Positions 8,784 through 17,840 are shown, counted from the stretch's first letter. The stretch is 64,000 nucleotides of DNA from Adhaeribacter_A terreus (GCF_042657365.1 NZ_JBHSKT010000010.1:62001-126000), one strand, 5' to 3'. Notes: generated by a model from the letters alone, not told the origin. Numbers and translations: made by a program.

Positions 8784-10679
8784 TTAGTAAGCTCTTCCCT
8801 GGTTGTTTTCCATAAAATTAACGAACGCTCTGTTTACCACACGGTTACCACCCGGAGTCGGATAATTTCCGGTGAAATACCAGTCACCGCTGTGGTTCGG
8901 GCAAGCCTGGTGTAGGTTCTCAATGGTCTGGTAAATTACCTGCACTTCGGCTTTTACTTCCGGCGCTTTTACAATTTTGCCAATCCGGGCCGAGATCTCA
9001 TCGGCGGTGAAAGGAGCGAAAAGCGCCTGTACGAAATTCTGTTGGGTAATGGCTTCAGTGCCATCTGCAGCTTTACATCTTTCGTAAACTTCCTGTAGCA
9101 ATTGCTGCTGGCCGGTTTCTTCCAGTAATTCCAACATTGCCCGGAACGCCACAAACTCTTTTAACCGCGACATATCGATGCCATAGCAATCCGGATAACG
9201 GATCTGTGGGGCGCAGGAAACAATGATGATCTTTTTCGGTTCCAGACGGTCCAGCATCCGGATAATACTTTTCTCCAGCGTGGTGCCGCGCACAATAGAA
9301 TCGTCGATAACCACTACTGTATCCACGCCTTTTTTTACCACTTCGTAAGTAGTATCATAAACGTGGGCAACCAGGTCGTCGCGGCTGTTATCGTCGGTAA
9401 TAAAGGTGCGGAGTTTTACGTCTTTAATAACCAGTTTTTCTACTCTTGGGCGGAAAGCCAGAATTTCATCGAGTTGCTCCGGAGTTATGCTTTTGTCGTG
9501 GCTGGAAGCGATGCGGTGCTCGCGTAAATACTGCTCCATGCCTTTCACCATGCCTAAAAATGAGGTTTCGGCGGTGTTTGGAATGTAAGAGAAAACGGTG
9601 TTCGGAAGATCAAAGTTAATGGCTTCCAGAATTTGCTTACACAACAAACGCCCCATATTCTTGCGTTCGGTATAAATTTCCGGATCGTTACCGCGGGAGA
9701 AATAAATGCGCTCGAAGCTGCAGGAACGTTTTTCGCGAGCCGGCGTAATTTCCAGCTCCTTCGCTTCACCTTGCTTGTTTACGATTAAAGCGCAGCCCGG
9801 TGTAATTTCTTTTATCTGGTTGTATTCAATACCAAAAGCGGTTTTAATAGCTGGTTTTTCCGATGCAATTACTACCACTTCGTCGTCCATGTAATAATAC
9901 GCAGGACGAATACCCGATGGATCGCGTACTACGAAAGAGGCACCGTAACCCGTTAACCCAGCCATGGCATAACCACCGTCGAAATCTTTACAGGCCCGTT
10001 TTAGCACGCGCTGCAGATCCAGGTTTTCCTCGATCAGCCTGGTAATTTCGGTATTAACGTCCGTTTGTTTTTTGAACTGATCGAACATGGCCTGGTTTTC
10101 TTCGTCCAGGAAGTGGCCGATCTTTTCGAGCACCGTAATGGTATCTACTTTATGCGTAGGATGCTGGCCAATTTCAACAAGCTTCTGGAAAAGTTCTTCC
10201 ACGTTCGTCATATTGAAATTACCGGCTACGGCCAAAGAACGGCTGCGCCAGTTATTCTCCCGCACCATCGGGTGACAGTTGTCGATCTTGTTTTCGCCGT
10301 GCGTACCATAACGTAAATGGCCCAGGTAAACCTCGCCTAAAAAAGGCATGTTTTGCCGGAGCCATTCCAAATTCGTTACTTTTTCAGGGTGTTCTTTTCT
10401 GAGCTTGTTGTAGTGTTCCCCTATTTTGCCAAAAATATCGTTAATGGCCTGGGTTTTAACCGAACGGTCGCGGCTGATGTATTCCGTACCCGGCGCGGCA
10501 TCGATCTTGATACTGGCAATACCAGCTCCATCCTGGCCGCGGTTATGCTGTTTTTCCATAAGCAGATACAGCTTATTGATGGCATAAAGCGGGGTTCCGT
10601 ACTTTTCGGCGTAATACGAAAGCGGTTTTCTTAACCGGATCAGGGCAATGCCGCATTCGTGTTTTATGGCGTCACTCAT
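8784..10679 (-). CDS. purF: PurF-type amidophosphoribosyltransferase, long Bacteroidota form
   Basis: 631 aa. PurF makes phosphoribosylamine from PRPP and glutamine, the first step of purine synthesis. The N-terminal half is a class II glutamine amidotransferase: the nucleophile would be Cys9 (HECGIA), with NRGQDGAG (46-53), HLRYGTHG (121-128) and GNFN (153-156). The C-terminal half is a phosphoribosyltransferase with the PRPP loop VIDDSIVRGTT (457-467). Because the Cys is not residue 2, an 8-residue propeptide must be removed, as known for Bacillus PurF. The protein is about 120 residues longer than usual PurF; the extra length lies in inserts and the C-terminal tail. The family of this size is common in Bacteroidota and a standard-length PurF may exist elsewhere, so the exact in vivo role is less sure than the fold. 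A heptamer repeat lies 8-42 bases before the start. Confidence 0.8.
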   Translation of the reverse strand: MSDAIKHECGIALIRLRKPLSYYAEKYGTPLYAINKLYLLMEKQHNRGQDGAGIASIKIDAAPGTEYISRDRSVKTQAINDIFGKIGEHYNKLRKEHPEKVTNLEWLRQNMPFLGEVYLGHLRYGTHGENKIDNCHPMVRENNWRSRSLAVAGNFNMTNVEELFQKLVEIGQHPTHKVDTITVLEKIGHFLDEENQAMFDQFKKQTDVNTEITRLIEENLDLQRVLKRACKDFDGGYAMAGLTGYGASFVVRDPSGIRPAYYYMDDEVVVIASEKPAIKTAFGIEYNQIKEITPGCALIVNKQGEAKELEITPAREKRSCSFERIYFSRGNDPEIYTERKNMGRLLCKQILEAINFDLPNTVFSYIPNTAETSFLGMVKGMEQYLREHRIASSHDKSITPEQLDEILAFRPRVEKLVIKDVKLRTFITDDNSRDDLVAHVYDTTYEVVKKGVDTVVVIDDSIVRGTTLEKSIIRMLDRLEPKKIIIVSCAPQIRYPDCYGIDMSRLKEFVAFRAMLELLEETGQQQLLQEVYERCKAADGTEAITQQNFVQALFAPFTADEISARIGKIVKAPEVKAEVQVIYQTIENLHQACPNHSGDWYFTGNYPTPGGNRVVNRAFVNFMENNQGRAY

Positions 10680-10686
10680 TTATTAT

Positions 10687-10721
10687 TTCGTTGTTCGTTG
10701 CTCGTTATTCGTTGTTCGTAT
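10687..10721. repeat. Five 7-bp tandem units just upstream of purF
   Basis: Units TTCGTTG, TTCGTTG, CTCGTTA, TTCGTTG and TTCGTAT follow one another without gaps, starting 8 bases before the ATG. They lie in the presumed leader of purF. Confidence 0.75.
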
Positions 10722-10743
10722 CTGAATTTCCGGCGGATATGTC

Positions 10744-10773
10744 ACTTTTTCAGCTTAAAAGCATAGCGTTTTT
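10744..10773 (+). repeat. ATAGCG interspersed repeat, copy 1
   Basis: ACTTTTT, a short spacer, then AAAAGCATAGCGTTTTT. It lies in the gap between the nuoN stop and purF. Confidence 0.8.
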
Positions 10774-10809
10774 CCAGGCCGGAAAGATCGTTTCTATTAT
10801 TTACACCCG

Positions 10810-10838
10810 ACTTTTCGGGCCGGAAACCATAGCGTTTT
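10810..10838 (+). repeat. ATAGCG interspersed repeat, copy 2
   Basis: ACTTTTC, then GGGCCGG and AAACCATAGCGTTTT. Same orientation as copy 1, 37 bases further on, 28 bases from the nuoN stop. Confidence 0.85.
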
Positions 10839-10866
10839 ACGTTTTATAAAAATATTCCTGCCGGCT

Positions 10867-12384
10867 TTAGTTTCCATTCATTAAACCCTGAATAAAGTCT
10901 AAAAGTGCATCAGACCGGAAGAAAAAATAAACTACCGGAATTAACAGCAAAGTTACCAAGAGTTTCGGCGCCAAACCAAACTTTCCGGCGGGCACAACTT
11001 CTGTTTTCCGGAAGAACATATAAAACGGTAGCTTCACGTAGTAAAAAAGTGCCACGGCCGTGAAAAGCAAGCCCGAAAGCAACAATATCAGGTACCAGTT
11101 TTCTTTGGTTGCCGCATAGTTTTCCCAAAGGCCGGTAAATAAAAACAGCTTGGCTGTAAACCCTGCCGTTGGCGGTAAACCGGTTAAAGAAATTATAAAA
11201 ACAGTAGCGGAAATACCCAAAAAAGGGAACTCCCGGCCCAAACCACTCAGTGAATTTATGGCGTTGGAGTTCGTAATTTCTTCGGTAGTCTGGATTATTA
11301 AAAACAAGCCAAAATTGCTGAAAAGTAAAATGGTGGTATAGAATAAAATGGTTGCGTTCCGGGTTTCGGCGGGAAGTAAAATGGCTGCTAAAAGTAAACC
11401 CGCATGCGCTACGGAAGAATAAGCCAGTAATCGTTTCAGGTTGGTTTGCCAAAGCGCGGTGAAATTTCCGGCCAGCATGGTGAAGAACGCAAAACCGGCA
11501 ATTATTAAGAACAGATTCTGAAAATGCGGGGCTAAAATGGCATGATCCAAAACAGTTACGAACCGGATTAGCACGATTAAAATGGCCGCTTTGGGTGCGG
11601 TAGAAAAGAAGGCAACTACCGGCGTGGGCGCACCTTCGTACACATCGGGCGCCCAGAACTGAAACGGAAATGCAGCCAGCTTGAACAGGAATCCGCCAAA
11701 GGTTAAAGCCAGCGCCATGGTTAAAATGGGTTTCGGTACGAGGCTTAATTTCTGCCAGAAACTTATATCCGTGAATTGCAGCGACTGGGTAAAGCCGTAG
11801 AGAAAAGACATTCCGTAAAGCATGATTCCGGCGGCTACTGCTCCGAAAAGTAAGTATTTAAGCGCAGCTTCGGCTGCCGGTTTTTCTTTGCGCAGCCGTA
11901 GCGTTAAGAAATAAGAGGCAATGGAAACGGTTTCGATGGCCAGGAACAGGAAGAGCAGATTTACGGCTTTGGCCATAAAACTCAAACCCAGCACTATTAA
12001 TACAATGAATGCAAAATATTCGCTGCGGCCGGTTTTTTCCTGCAAGGGTTTATAGAAACTGGAAAGCAATATCGTTAAAATTCCAGCCGCGCTGAAAAGC
12101 ACTAATCCATAATTTGCCAGACCATCGGCCACCAGCATCTTGCCAAAGGTTTCGGGTAGCGAATTTGTATTGGCAGCAAGCTGAAAAACGATGATCGCAG
12201 CCAAACCAGAAGCGGTTAACCAAGGCAAAAACCTGGAAACAATTTCACTTCGGATTAAACCTAAAAGTAAAAGCAACAGGAAAAGTGCCGCCAGAAAACC
12301 TTCCGGCGCCAGCACGCCCAGCGAAGCCTGAATTTGTTCCAGTTTCGGAAGCAGGGAATTGGTGAGGTTTTCGGGGAAACGCAT
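10867..12384 (-). CDS. nuoN: NADH-quinone oxidoreductase subunit N
   Basis: 505 aa, the usual length. NuoN is one of three antiporter-like subunits of the complex I membrane arm and helps pump protons. The protein is almost wholly hydrophobic with about 14 membrane segments. Family marks are the lysine-bearing helix near FWAPDVYEGAPTP (about 255-270) and the LKRLLAYSSVAHAGLLLA segment. It is the last gene of the operon; its ATG directly follows the nuoM stop codon with no intervening base, which suggests coupled translation. No hairpin terminator follows; instead two ATAGCG repeat copies lie downstream. Confidence 0.95.
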   Translation of the reverse strand: MRFPENLTNSLLPKLEQIQASLGVLAPEGFLAALFLLLLLLGLIRSEIVSRFLPWLTASGLAAIIVFQLAANTNSLPETFGKMLVADGLANYGLVLFSAAGILTILLSSFYKPLQEKTGRSEYFAFIVLIVLGLSFMAKAVNLLFLFLAIETVSIASYFLTLRLRKEKPAAEAALKYLLFGAVAAGIMLYGMSFLYGFTQSLQFTDISFWQKLSLVPKPILTMALALTFGGFLFKLAAFPFQFWAPDVYEGAPTPVVAFFSTAPKAAILIVLIRFVTVLDHAILAPHFQNLFLIIAGFAFFTMLAGNFTALWQTNLKRLLAYSSVAHAGLLLAAILLPAETRNATILFYTTILLFSNFGLFLIIQTTEEITNSNAINSLSGLGREFPFLGISATVFIISLTGLPPTAGFTAKLFLFTGLWENYAATKENWYLILLLSGLLFTAVALFYYVKLPFYMFFRKTEVVPAGKFGLAPKLLVTLLLIPVVYFFFRSDALLDFIQGLMNGN

Positions 12385-14091
12385 TTACGGGAGCAAATTT
12401 AACATTTCCGGCAGGTTACTTTTTCCTTCCAAAAGCATAGCGTTTACAAATCTTGCCGCCGCCGGACTGACTTTATCCAACAGCAAATGCGGGAAAATTC
12501 CAAAGGCAAAAATGAGCAACGCTAAAGGCACCAGCATCACGTATTCTCTGGCAGTAAGGTCTTTGGCGTTGCTGCCATTTGTCAGGTCAGGCTGGATCCA
12601 GAATTTCCCGAAGAACATGCGTTGCAATGCCCATAAATAATAGGCAGCACCCAACAGAATTCCGAAGGCAGCTAAAATTGCAAGCCAGCGGCTCAATAAA
12701 CCGTTTGCCGAAGCCGAAGTAAACGCGCCTAATAAAACCAGTAATTCGGCAATAAAACCGGATAAACCCGGCAGACCCAGAGAAGCAAAAAAAGCTACGA
12801 CCACTAAAAAAGTATAAGCCGGCATAGTAGAAGCCAAACCGCGGAAACTGGAAATCTGGCGGTTATGATAACGATCGTAAAGTACGCCAACTATTAAGAA
12901 AAGCATGGCCGAAATCAAACCGTGGCTGAAAAGCTGGTAGATCGCGCCGTTCACGCCTTCGGTGGTAAAAGAAGCCAAACCAAGCAACACAAAACCCATG
13001 TGCGAAACGGAAGAATAGGCGATCAGTTTTTTCAGGTCGCTCATGGCGAGGGCGCAAAAGGCTCCGTACAGAATAGAAAGCACACCTAAACCGGCAATGA
13101 ACTGACTGAAATACACGGCAGCTTCCGGGAAAACCGGGAAAGCAATTCTTAGCAAACCATACGCCCCAACTTTTAAAAGCACCGCGGCCAGCATTACCGA
13201 AATCGGCGTTGGGGCTTCCACGTGGGCATCGGGCAACCAGGTATGCACCGGAACTACCGGAATTTTAATGGCAAAACCCGCAAACATAACCAGGAAAGCC
13301 AATAACCGCGCCGAATATCCCCATATCTCTTTTCCGGAAAGCAAATGCAACATGCTGCCAGGTATGAAATTAGCGTCTTCGGTCATGGCCGGAATGCTAA
13401 AGGTATGCACCAGGTTTTCGGAAGCAATTTTGCCGGTTTGCAGCAGGAATTGGGTAGCGTTTGGGTTCGCAGAAAGTCCAGCGCGCGCCGCGGTTGCTAC
13501 CGGATCTACCACCGAAGTATAAAGGCCGATCATCACGATGAGGATGAGAAGCGAACCGATGAGCGTGTAAATGAAGAATTTAATGGCCGCGTATTCCCGT
13601 CTTGGCCCGCCCCAGATGCCGATGAGGAAATACATGGGCAGCAGCATAAATTCGAAGAAAAGGTAGAACAGGAACATATCCAGCGCCAGGAAACAGCCCA
13701 TTACGCTGGCCAAAAGCAGCAGGTAAAGCGCAAAATAACCTTTCGGATTTTTACTTTCCAGGTTCCAGGAAGATAGCACACCAATTACGCCTACAATTCC
13801 AGTAAGCAAAACCATGGCAATGCTCAGACCATCTACGCCCAGGAAATACTGCACCTGGAAATACCCGAATTTCGAAAGCTGCAGGCCAAACCATTCGGCT
13901 TTTTCTACGAACTGATAGGCGGTTTCGGTGGGTTTAAAACTGTACCAGGCGAAAAGGCTTAGGCCAAATTCAGCTAAAGCAGCGCCCAGCGTAAGCGATT
14001 TGATGATCTTTGGGTAACGCGCAGGAACCGCCAAGATAATAGCGGCGACCAGCAGCGGCACAAAAATCAAAAGACTTAATAGGTAATCCAT
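12385..14091 (-). CDS. nuoM: NADH-quinone oxidoreductase subunit M
   Basis: 568 aa, slightly longer than usual (about 500) owing to a hydrophilic insert around residues 200-250 and a short tail. NuoM is an antiporter-like proton-pumping subunit of complex I. It shows HTWLPDAHVEAPTPISVML and LKKLIAYSSVSHMGFVLLG, both family hallmarks, and about 14 membrane helices. The C-terminal tail (FVNAMLLEGKSN) is encoded by a sequence that matches the interspersed ATAGCG repeat, so the tail may have been reshaped by insertion of that element. It lies 31 bases after nuoL and abuts nuoN. Confidence 0.95.
   Translation of the reverse strand: MDYLLSLLIFVPLLVAAIILAVPARYPKIIKSLTLGAALAEFGLSLFAWYSFKPTETAYQFVEKAEWFGLQLSKFGYFQVQYFLGVDGLSIAMVLLTGIVGVIGVLSSWNLESKNPKGYFALYLLLLASVMGCFLALDMFLFYLFFEFMLLPMYFLIGIWGGPRREYAAIKFFIYTLIGSLLILIVMIGLYTSVVDPVATAARAGLSANPNATQFLLQTGKIASENLVHTFSIPAMTEDANFIPGSMLHLLSGKEIWGYSARLLAFLVMFAGFAIKIPVVPVHTWLPDAHVEAPTPISVMLAAVLLKVGAYGLLRIAFPVFPEAAVYFSQFIAGLGVLSILYGAFCALAMSDLKKLIAYSSVSHMGFVLLGLASFTTEGVNGAIYQLFSHGLISAMLFLIVGVLYDRYHNRQISSFRGLASTMPAYTFLVVVAFFASLGLPGLSGFIAELLVLLGAFTSASANGLLSRWLAILAAFGILLGAAYYLWALQRMFFGKFWIQPDLTNGSNAKDLTAREYVMLVPLALLIFAFGIFPHLLLDKVSPAAARFVNAMLLEGKSNLPEMLNLLP
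12418..12445 (+). repeat. ATAGCG repeat copy inside nuoM coding sequence
   Basis: ACTTTTT, seven bases, then AAAAGCATAGCGTTT. It is read through in the nuoM frame 9-20 codons from the stop. It is the only clear full-length copy within a metabolic gene. Confidence 0.75.
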
Positions 14092-14122
14092 GTATTTTAA
14101 AAGCAGTTTTGCCGCTGTTTCC

Positions 14123-16168
14123 TTATAAAAACAAAATACTCAGCACCACCAGCATTAAGCCAAGTAGCGCGTAAAGGTAATAACTTTGCAACTGACCGCC
14201 CTGCAATTTTCTGCCGAGTTTTCCCAACCAACCGGAGAACCAGGTCAGCAAATGCACAGTGCCATCTACCAAATTTTTATCGAACCAGCCAATAATTTTG
14301 GCCCCGACTACGGTTCCCATGCCTAAGAAGTGAAGCAAACCATCTATGACTTTTTTGTCGGTTAAGGCTACCGCTTTTCCGAGTTTCAGGGCGGGCTTTA
14401 AAATTGTAAAACGGTATAGTTCGTCGAGGTAAAACTGCCGGAAAGTAAATCTTGCTACCGGGTTTATGGGTTCTTCGGGATACGCACTGGCAACTCTGCC
14501 GATCTTCAGTTCCAGATTGCGGTATTTGAACCAGGCAAATGTAATTCCGGCTAACGCTAAAATGGTAGAAAGTATGGCAGTGTATAAATGAATTTCGTGG
14601 TTTCCGGCAATTGCTTTCGGAAGCATGTTCGGCAATTGCTTTATTAAATGCTGCGAGCCATATAACCAGCCTGATTCCGCATTAAAAGGATTAACTGCGT
14701 AAAAAGTAGCGAGGGAAAGCAAAGCCAATAAAATAACCGGAACCAACATGATGGGCGACGCTTCGTTGCGGATGGAATGACGAAGCGTTTTCGGATCGAG
14801 GTTTAGCCTGAATTTTCCAAAAAACACGAAAATCAGCTGGCGCGTCATGTAAAAAGCCGTAAGCCAAACGCTGATAAAACCAATTGCCGGAATGAAGTAG
14901 TAAAGCGGATGGTCGTGACTTGCTGCCCAGGCCCAGGTGCTGGAAAGAATGGCATCTTTGGAAAGGAATCCGGAGAAAAACGGCAAGCCCACAATTCCTC
15001 CGAAGGCCAGTAAATACGCAAAAAACGTAACCGGCAGAATTTTCTGCAGCCCGCCCATGTTCCTAATATCCTGGCGATCAACTGTTTCGTGGTCGGGCAA
15101 TTCGTTCAGACCATGGTGCATGGCGTGGATCACAATACCGGCAATTAAAAACAAGGCGGCCTTGAAAAATGCGTGCGTGATCAGGTGAAAAAGAGATGCT
15201 TCCGGATTGCCAATTCCAATGCCCATCACCATAAAACCGAGCTGCGAAATGGTAGAATAGGCTAAAATGCGTTTGATATCCGTTTGAAAAAGGGCCGCCA
15301 ATCCACCACTTAAAGCAGTTAAATTTCCGATAATGGCAATTACCAATAAAGCATCGGGGGTGAAAAACGCGTAACAACGAGCCAGTAAATAAACCCCGGC
15401 CGCTACCATGGTGGCGGCGTGAATTAAAGCCGAAACCGGCGTTGGGCCCTGCATAGCATCGGGTAGCCAGACCTGTAACGGAAATTGTGCTGATTTACCT
15501 ACGCAGCCGCAAAACAAGCCTAAACCTATTAAGGTCAGAAATGCAGAATCGGTAGGATTTTGAAGTGAAAAGGTGCTGTTGAGTTCAGTGAGGTCGAAGG
15601 TTTGGAATAAAGAGTAAAGGCCGAATAAACCCAGCAGCAAACCTACATCGCCGAGGCGGTTTATTAAAAAAGCTTTCAGGCTGGCTTGGGAAGCGGCTTT
15701 CTTTTCGAACCAGAAACCGATGAGCAGGTACGAAGCAAAACCAACCAATTCCCAACCCATAAAAAGCAGCAGCAGGTTATCGGCCAGAATAATGCTGATC
15801 ATGGCGGCGGTAAACAAACCGAGGTAAGCAAAATACCGGTTATATTGCTTGTCGCCGTGCATATAGGAAACCGAAAAGATCTGGACCAGCAGCGAGATGA
15901 ACGTTACCAGCACCAGCATGATGCCGGCCAGGCTATCCAGCAGTATTCCGGCGGTAAAATGCGATGCGCCAGTACTTTCACCCAAGCTGAACCAGTTCCA
16001 GCGAAAATGCAGCGGAGGTCCGTTCCAGGTAAAACTGAAAATTCCGAGCGCAAAAACGAAACTTATACTGGCAGTAAGAATGGCAAACCAATCGCCGTAG
16101 CGCGGCAATTTCTTTCCGAAGAAAAACAAAACCAGGAAGGAAATAAAAGGAATGAGCAACAAGCCCAA
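14123..16168 (-). CDS. nuoL: NADH-quinone oxidoreductase subunit L
   Basis: 681 aa from a TTG at 16168. NuoL is the distal antiporter-like subunit with the long lateral helix that couples electron transfer to proton pumping. It shows VWLPDAMQGPTPVSALIHA, the IKRILAYSTISQLGFMVMG helix, and a C-terminal amphipathic/lateral helix region ending in hydrophobic LLGLMLVVLSILFL. There is no ATG in frame between the upstream stop (TGA near 16245) and this point, so initiation must use TTG 16168, or another non-ATG codon a few residues earlier (the frame upstream reads SITGQLA and would fit a family N-terminus). The gap to nuoK (220 bp) carries two repeat elements. Confidence 0.9.
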   Translation of the reverse strand: MGLLLIPFISFLVLFFFGKKLPRYGDWFAILTASISFVFALGIFSFTWNGPPLHFRWNWFSLGESTGASHFTAGILLDSLAGIMLVLVTFISLLVQIFSVSYMHGDKQYNRYFAYLGLFTAAMISIILADNLLLLFMGWELVGFASYLLIGFWFEKKAASQASLKAFLINRLGDVGLLLGLFGLYSLFQTFDLTELNSTFSLQNPTDSAFLTLIGLGLFCGCVGKSAQFPLQVWLPDAMQGPTPVSALIHAATMVAAGVYLLARCYAFFTPDALLVIAIIGNLTALSGGLAALFQTDIKRILAYSTISQLGFMVMGIGIGNPEASLFHLITHAFFKAALFLIAGIVIHAMHHGLNELPDHETVDRQDIRNMGGLQKILPVTFFAYLLAFGGIVGLPFFSGFLSKDAILSSTWAWAASHDHPLYYFIPAIGFISVWLTAFYMTRQLIFVFFGKFRLNLDPKTLRHSIRNEASPIMLVPVILLALLSLATFYAVNPFNAESGWLYGSQHLIKQLPNMLPKAIAGNHEIHLYTAILSTILALAGITFAWFKYRNLELKIGRVASAYPEEPINPVARFTFRQFYLDELYRFTILKPALKLGKAVALTDKKVIDGLLHFLGMGTVVGAKIIGWFDKNLVDGTVHLLTWFSGWLGKLGRKLQGGQLQSYYLYALLGLMLVVLSILFL

Positions 16169-16256
16169 CGCCAGTTGCCCGGTTATGCTTTCAGAAATCT
16201 GCGATATGGTGACTGCTGCGTTCAGGTTAATTTTTCGTGGTTTTCAGTTGTTTTTG

Positions 16257-16285
16257 ACTTTTTATGGCTAAAACGATAGCGTTTT
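16257..16285 (+). repeat. ATAGCG interspersed repeat, copy 4
   Basis: ACTTTTTATGGCT then AAAACGATAGCGTTTT, between nuoK and nuoL inside the operon. Confidence 0.8.
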
Positions 16286-16315
16286 GATTTTAGAAATTTT
16301 CAATAGATCGCCTGC

Positions 16316-16344
16316 CCTCCCCCTACCCCTCCAAAGGGGGACTT
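16316..16344. repeat. GC-rich CCCCT repeat
   Basis: CCTCCCCCTACCCCTCC followed by AAAGGGGGACTT, able to fold as CCCCCT/AGGGGG. Almost the same sequence recurs at 43822-43854 and 52125-52153. Confidence 0.75.
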
Positions 16345-16388
16345 TCTTCTGATTTCTAAATTGTAATTTTTAATTTCTAAGTTAAAGG

Positions 16389-16700
16389 CTATCCTTTCAG
16401 TGTATTTAATTCGTCCACATTACTGGTTTTGAAAAGCTGGTACACCCTGAGAATAATAGCTAAAGCAACGGCAGCTTCGGCGGCGGCAACTACCATTACA
16501 AACAAGGCAAAAAGCTGGCCTTCGGAAATTTCGGGATCGTAGCGGCTGAAAGCGATCAGGTTTAAGTTGGCGGCGTTGAATATCAGTTCAACACCCATTA
16601 AAACCACCACCGCGTGCCGCTTACTGAAAACAGCCAGCAAACCGAGGCAGAATAAAATGGCGCCGAGCGCTAAAATATGTTCTAAGGGAATCTGGTTCAT
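16389..16700 (-). CDS. nuoK: NADH-quinone oxidoreductase subunit K
   Basis: 103 aa, three membrane helices, as usual for NuoK. The conserved glutamate of helix 2 is visible in GVELIFNAANLNLIAF (about residues 36-51); a second acidic residue lies in the third helix (AAAEAAVALA). It is part of the proton path of complex I. The ATG overlaps the stop of nuoJ by 4 bases, which supports translational coupling. Confidence 0.95.
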   Translation of the reverse strand: MNQIPLEHILALGAILFCLGLLAVFSKRHAVVVLMGVELIFNAANLNLIAFSRYDPEISEGQLFALFVMVVAAAEAAVALAIILRVYQLFKTSNVDELNTLKG

Positions 16701-17221
16701 TTTGTTTTGGAGCCTGCACTGATGTAAGCCGCGCCTACCAAAGCAGCCAAAAGTATGAGCGAAGCTACTTCAAAAGGCAACGCAAAAGTAGTCATAAACT
16801 CGATACCGATGCTGTAAATGCTGGTTTTCTGGGTCACTAAAACTGGCTGCGTTTTTTCGAGCCCGGGCAATGCCGTAAGCTTACTGTTGAAGATCAGAAA
16901 AAGCATACCTGCTAACACCGAACCAGCTAGTAAACTGCTTTTAATTTTATTCCGGGAAGGAGAAGTTTCGGAAGCATCGCTTTTTCTTAAACTCAGCATG
17001 AGGCCGAAAAGAATGAGAATTAGAATTCCCCCCACGTAGATCATAAGTTGCGCAATGGCTGCTAAATCGGCGAAAAGGCAAACGTAAATGGCCGCCAAAG
17101 AAAGCAAACAGATGAGCAAGGAAAAAGCAGCGTAGAGTACGTTCCTGGTAAGCACCATAAAAAAGCCGGAAACTGCTGCCAATGCCGCAAAAACGTAGAA
17201 AATAACCGAAACCGGGATCAT
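16697..17221 (-). CDS. nuoJ: NADH-quinone oxidoreductase subunit J
   Basis: 174 aa with five predicted membrane helices. NuoJ lines the proton-translocating core next to NuoK. The third helix region QLMIYVGGILILILFGLML carries the tyrosine and glycine pair typical of the family. It overlaps nuoI and nuoK by 4 bases at either end. Confidence 0.95.
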   Translation of the reverse strand: MIPVSVIFYVFAALAAVSGFFMVLTRNVLYAAFSLLICLLSLAAIYVCLFADLAAIAQLMIYVGGILILILFGLMLSLRKSDASETSPSRNKIKSSLLAGSVLAGMLFLIFNSKLTALPGLEKTQPVLVTQKTSIYSIGIEFMTTFALPFEVASLILLAALVGAAYISAGSKTK

Positions 17222-17826
17222 GCCTGGCTCCCTCCTTTCGCAGCTAATTTGGTTTTGGCTTCCGCCTTAGCTTTCGCAATTTCAGCTTGCTGCTTTTCCA
17301 ATAGTTCGCGTTTTTCCTGTGCTTGCTCCGGCGTAAGATCGGTGTAATGGTAGATCATATTTTTGATATCCACTTCCGCGAAATCATATACGTTGGTCAT
17401 CGTCAGGCAATCGGTGGGGCAAACGGTGGTGCAAAGGCCGCAGTAGCAGCATTTGGCCATGTCAATATCGAAGACTGGGGCGTACAGGCGTTTTTTGGTT
17501 CCGTCGGAAGTAATGCCAATTTCTTCGGTGGCTTTTACACTTTCAATAGTAATGCAGTTTACCGGACAGACTTTAGCACACAGGTCGCAGACAATGCAAT
17601 CGTCAATTTCGTTGTGGAGGCGGTAACGGCCTTTGTCGGGCACTGGTAAACTTTCCTGCGGATAATTCAGCGTTACCAGGCCTTCGGGCTGAAAAAAATA
17701 ATCTTTATGATTGATAGCAACGGGCTGGCGGCGGTTCCAGGCTTTGGAAAAATGACGCAGCGTGAGGTTAAAGCCTTGCAGAAGGCCTTTCACGTTTTGC
17801 CACCAGGTATTTGTTTGCTTTCCCAT
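17218..17826 (-). CDS. nuoI: NADH-quinone oxidoreductase subunit I (2 x 4Fe-4S)
   Basis: 202 aa from the ATG at 17826 (MGKQTNTWW). NuoI carries clusters N6a and N6b and passes electrons towards quinone. Both cluster motifs are complete: CIVCDLCAKVCP and CCYCGLCTTVCP. The C-terminal tail is a charged Ala/Lys/Glu helix (about 170-202), longer than in E. coli. A GTG five codons upstream would also open the frame, but it falls in the GC-rich repeat, so the ATG is preferred. It overlaps nuoJ by 4 bases. Confidence 0.95.
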   Translation of the reverse strand: MGKQTNTWWQNVKGLLQGFNLTLRHFSKAWNRRQPVAINHKDYFFQPEGLVTLNYPQESLPVPDKGRYRLHNEIDDCIVCDLCAKVCPVNCITIESVKATEEIGITSDGTKKRLYAPVFDIDMAKCCYCGLCTTVCPTDCLTMTNVYDFAEVDIKNMIYHYTDLTPEQAQEKRELLEKQQAEIAKAKAEAKTKLAAKGGSQA

Positions 17827-17840
17827 TTTACCCCACCCCA

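Noticed and set aside
13345..13776. A 143-codon + strand frame opposite nuoM
   Set aside because: Same reason: shadow of the NuoM frame with biased His/Arg/Glu content.
15686..16279. A 197-codon + strand frame opposite nuoL
   Set aside because: Antisense to a hydrophobic protein; no signature residues. NuoL motifs on the other strand are complete.
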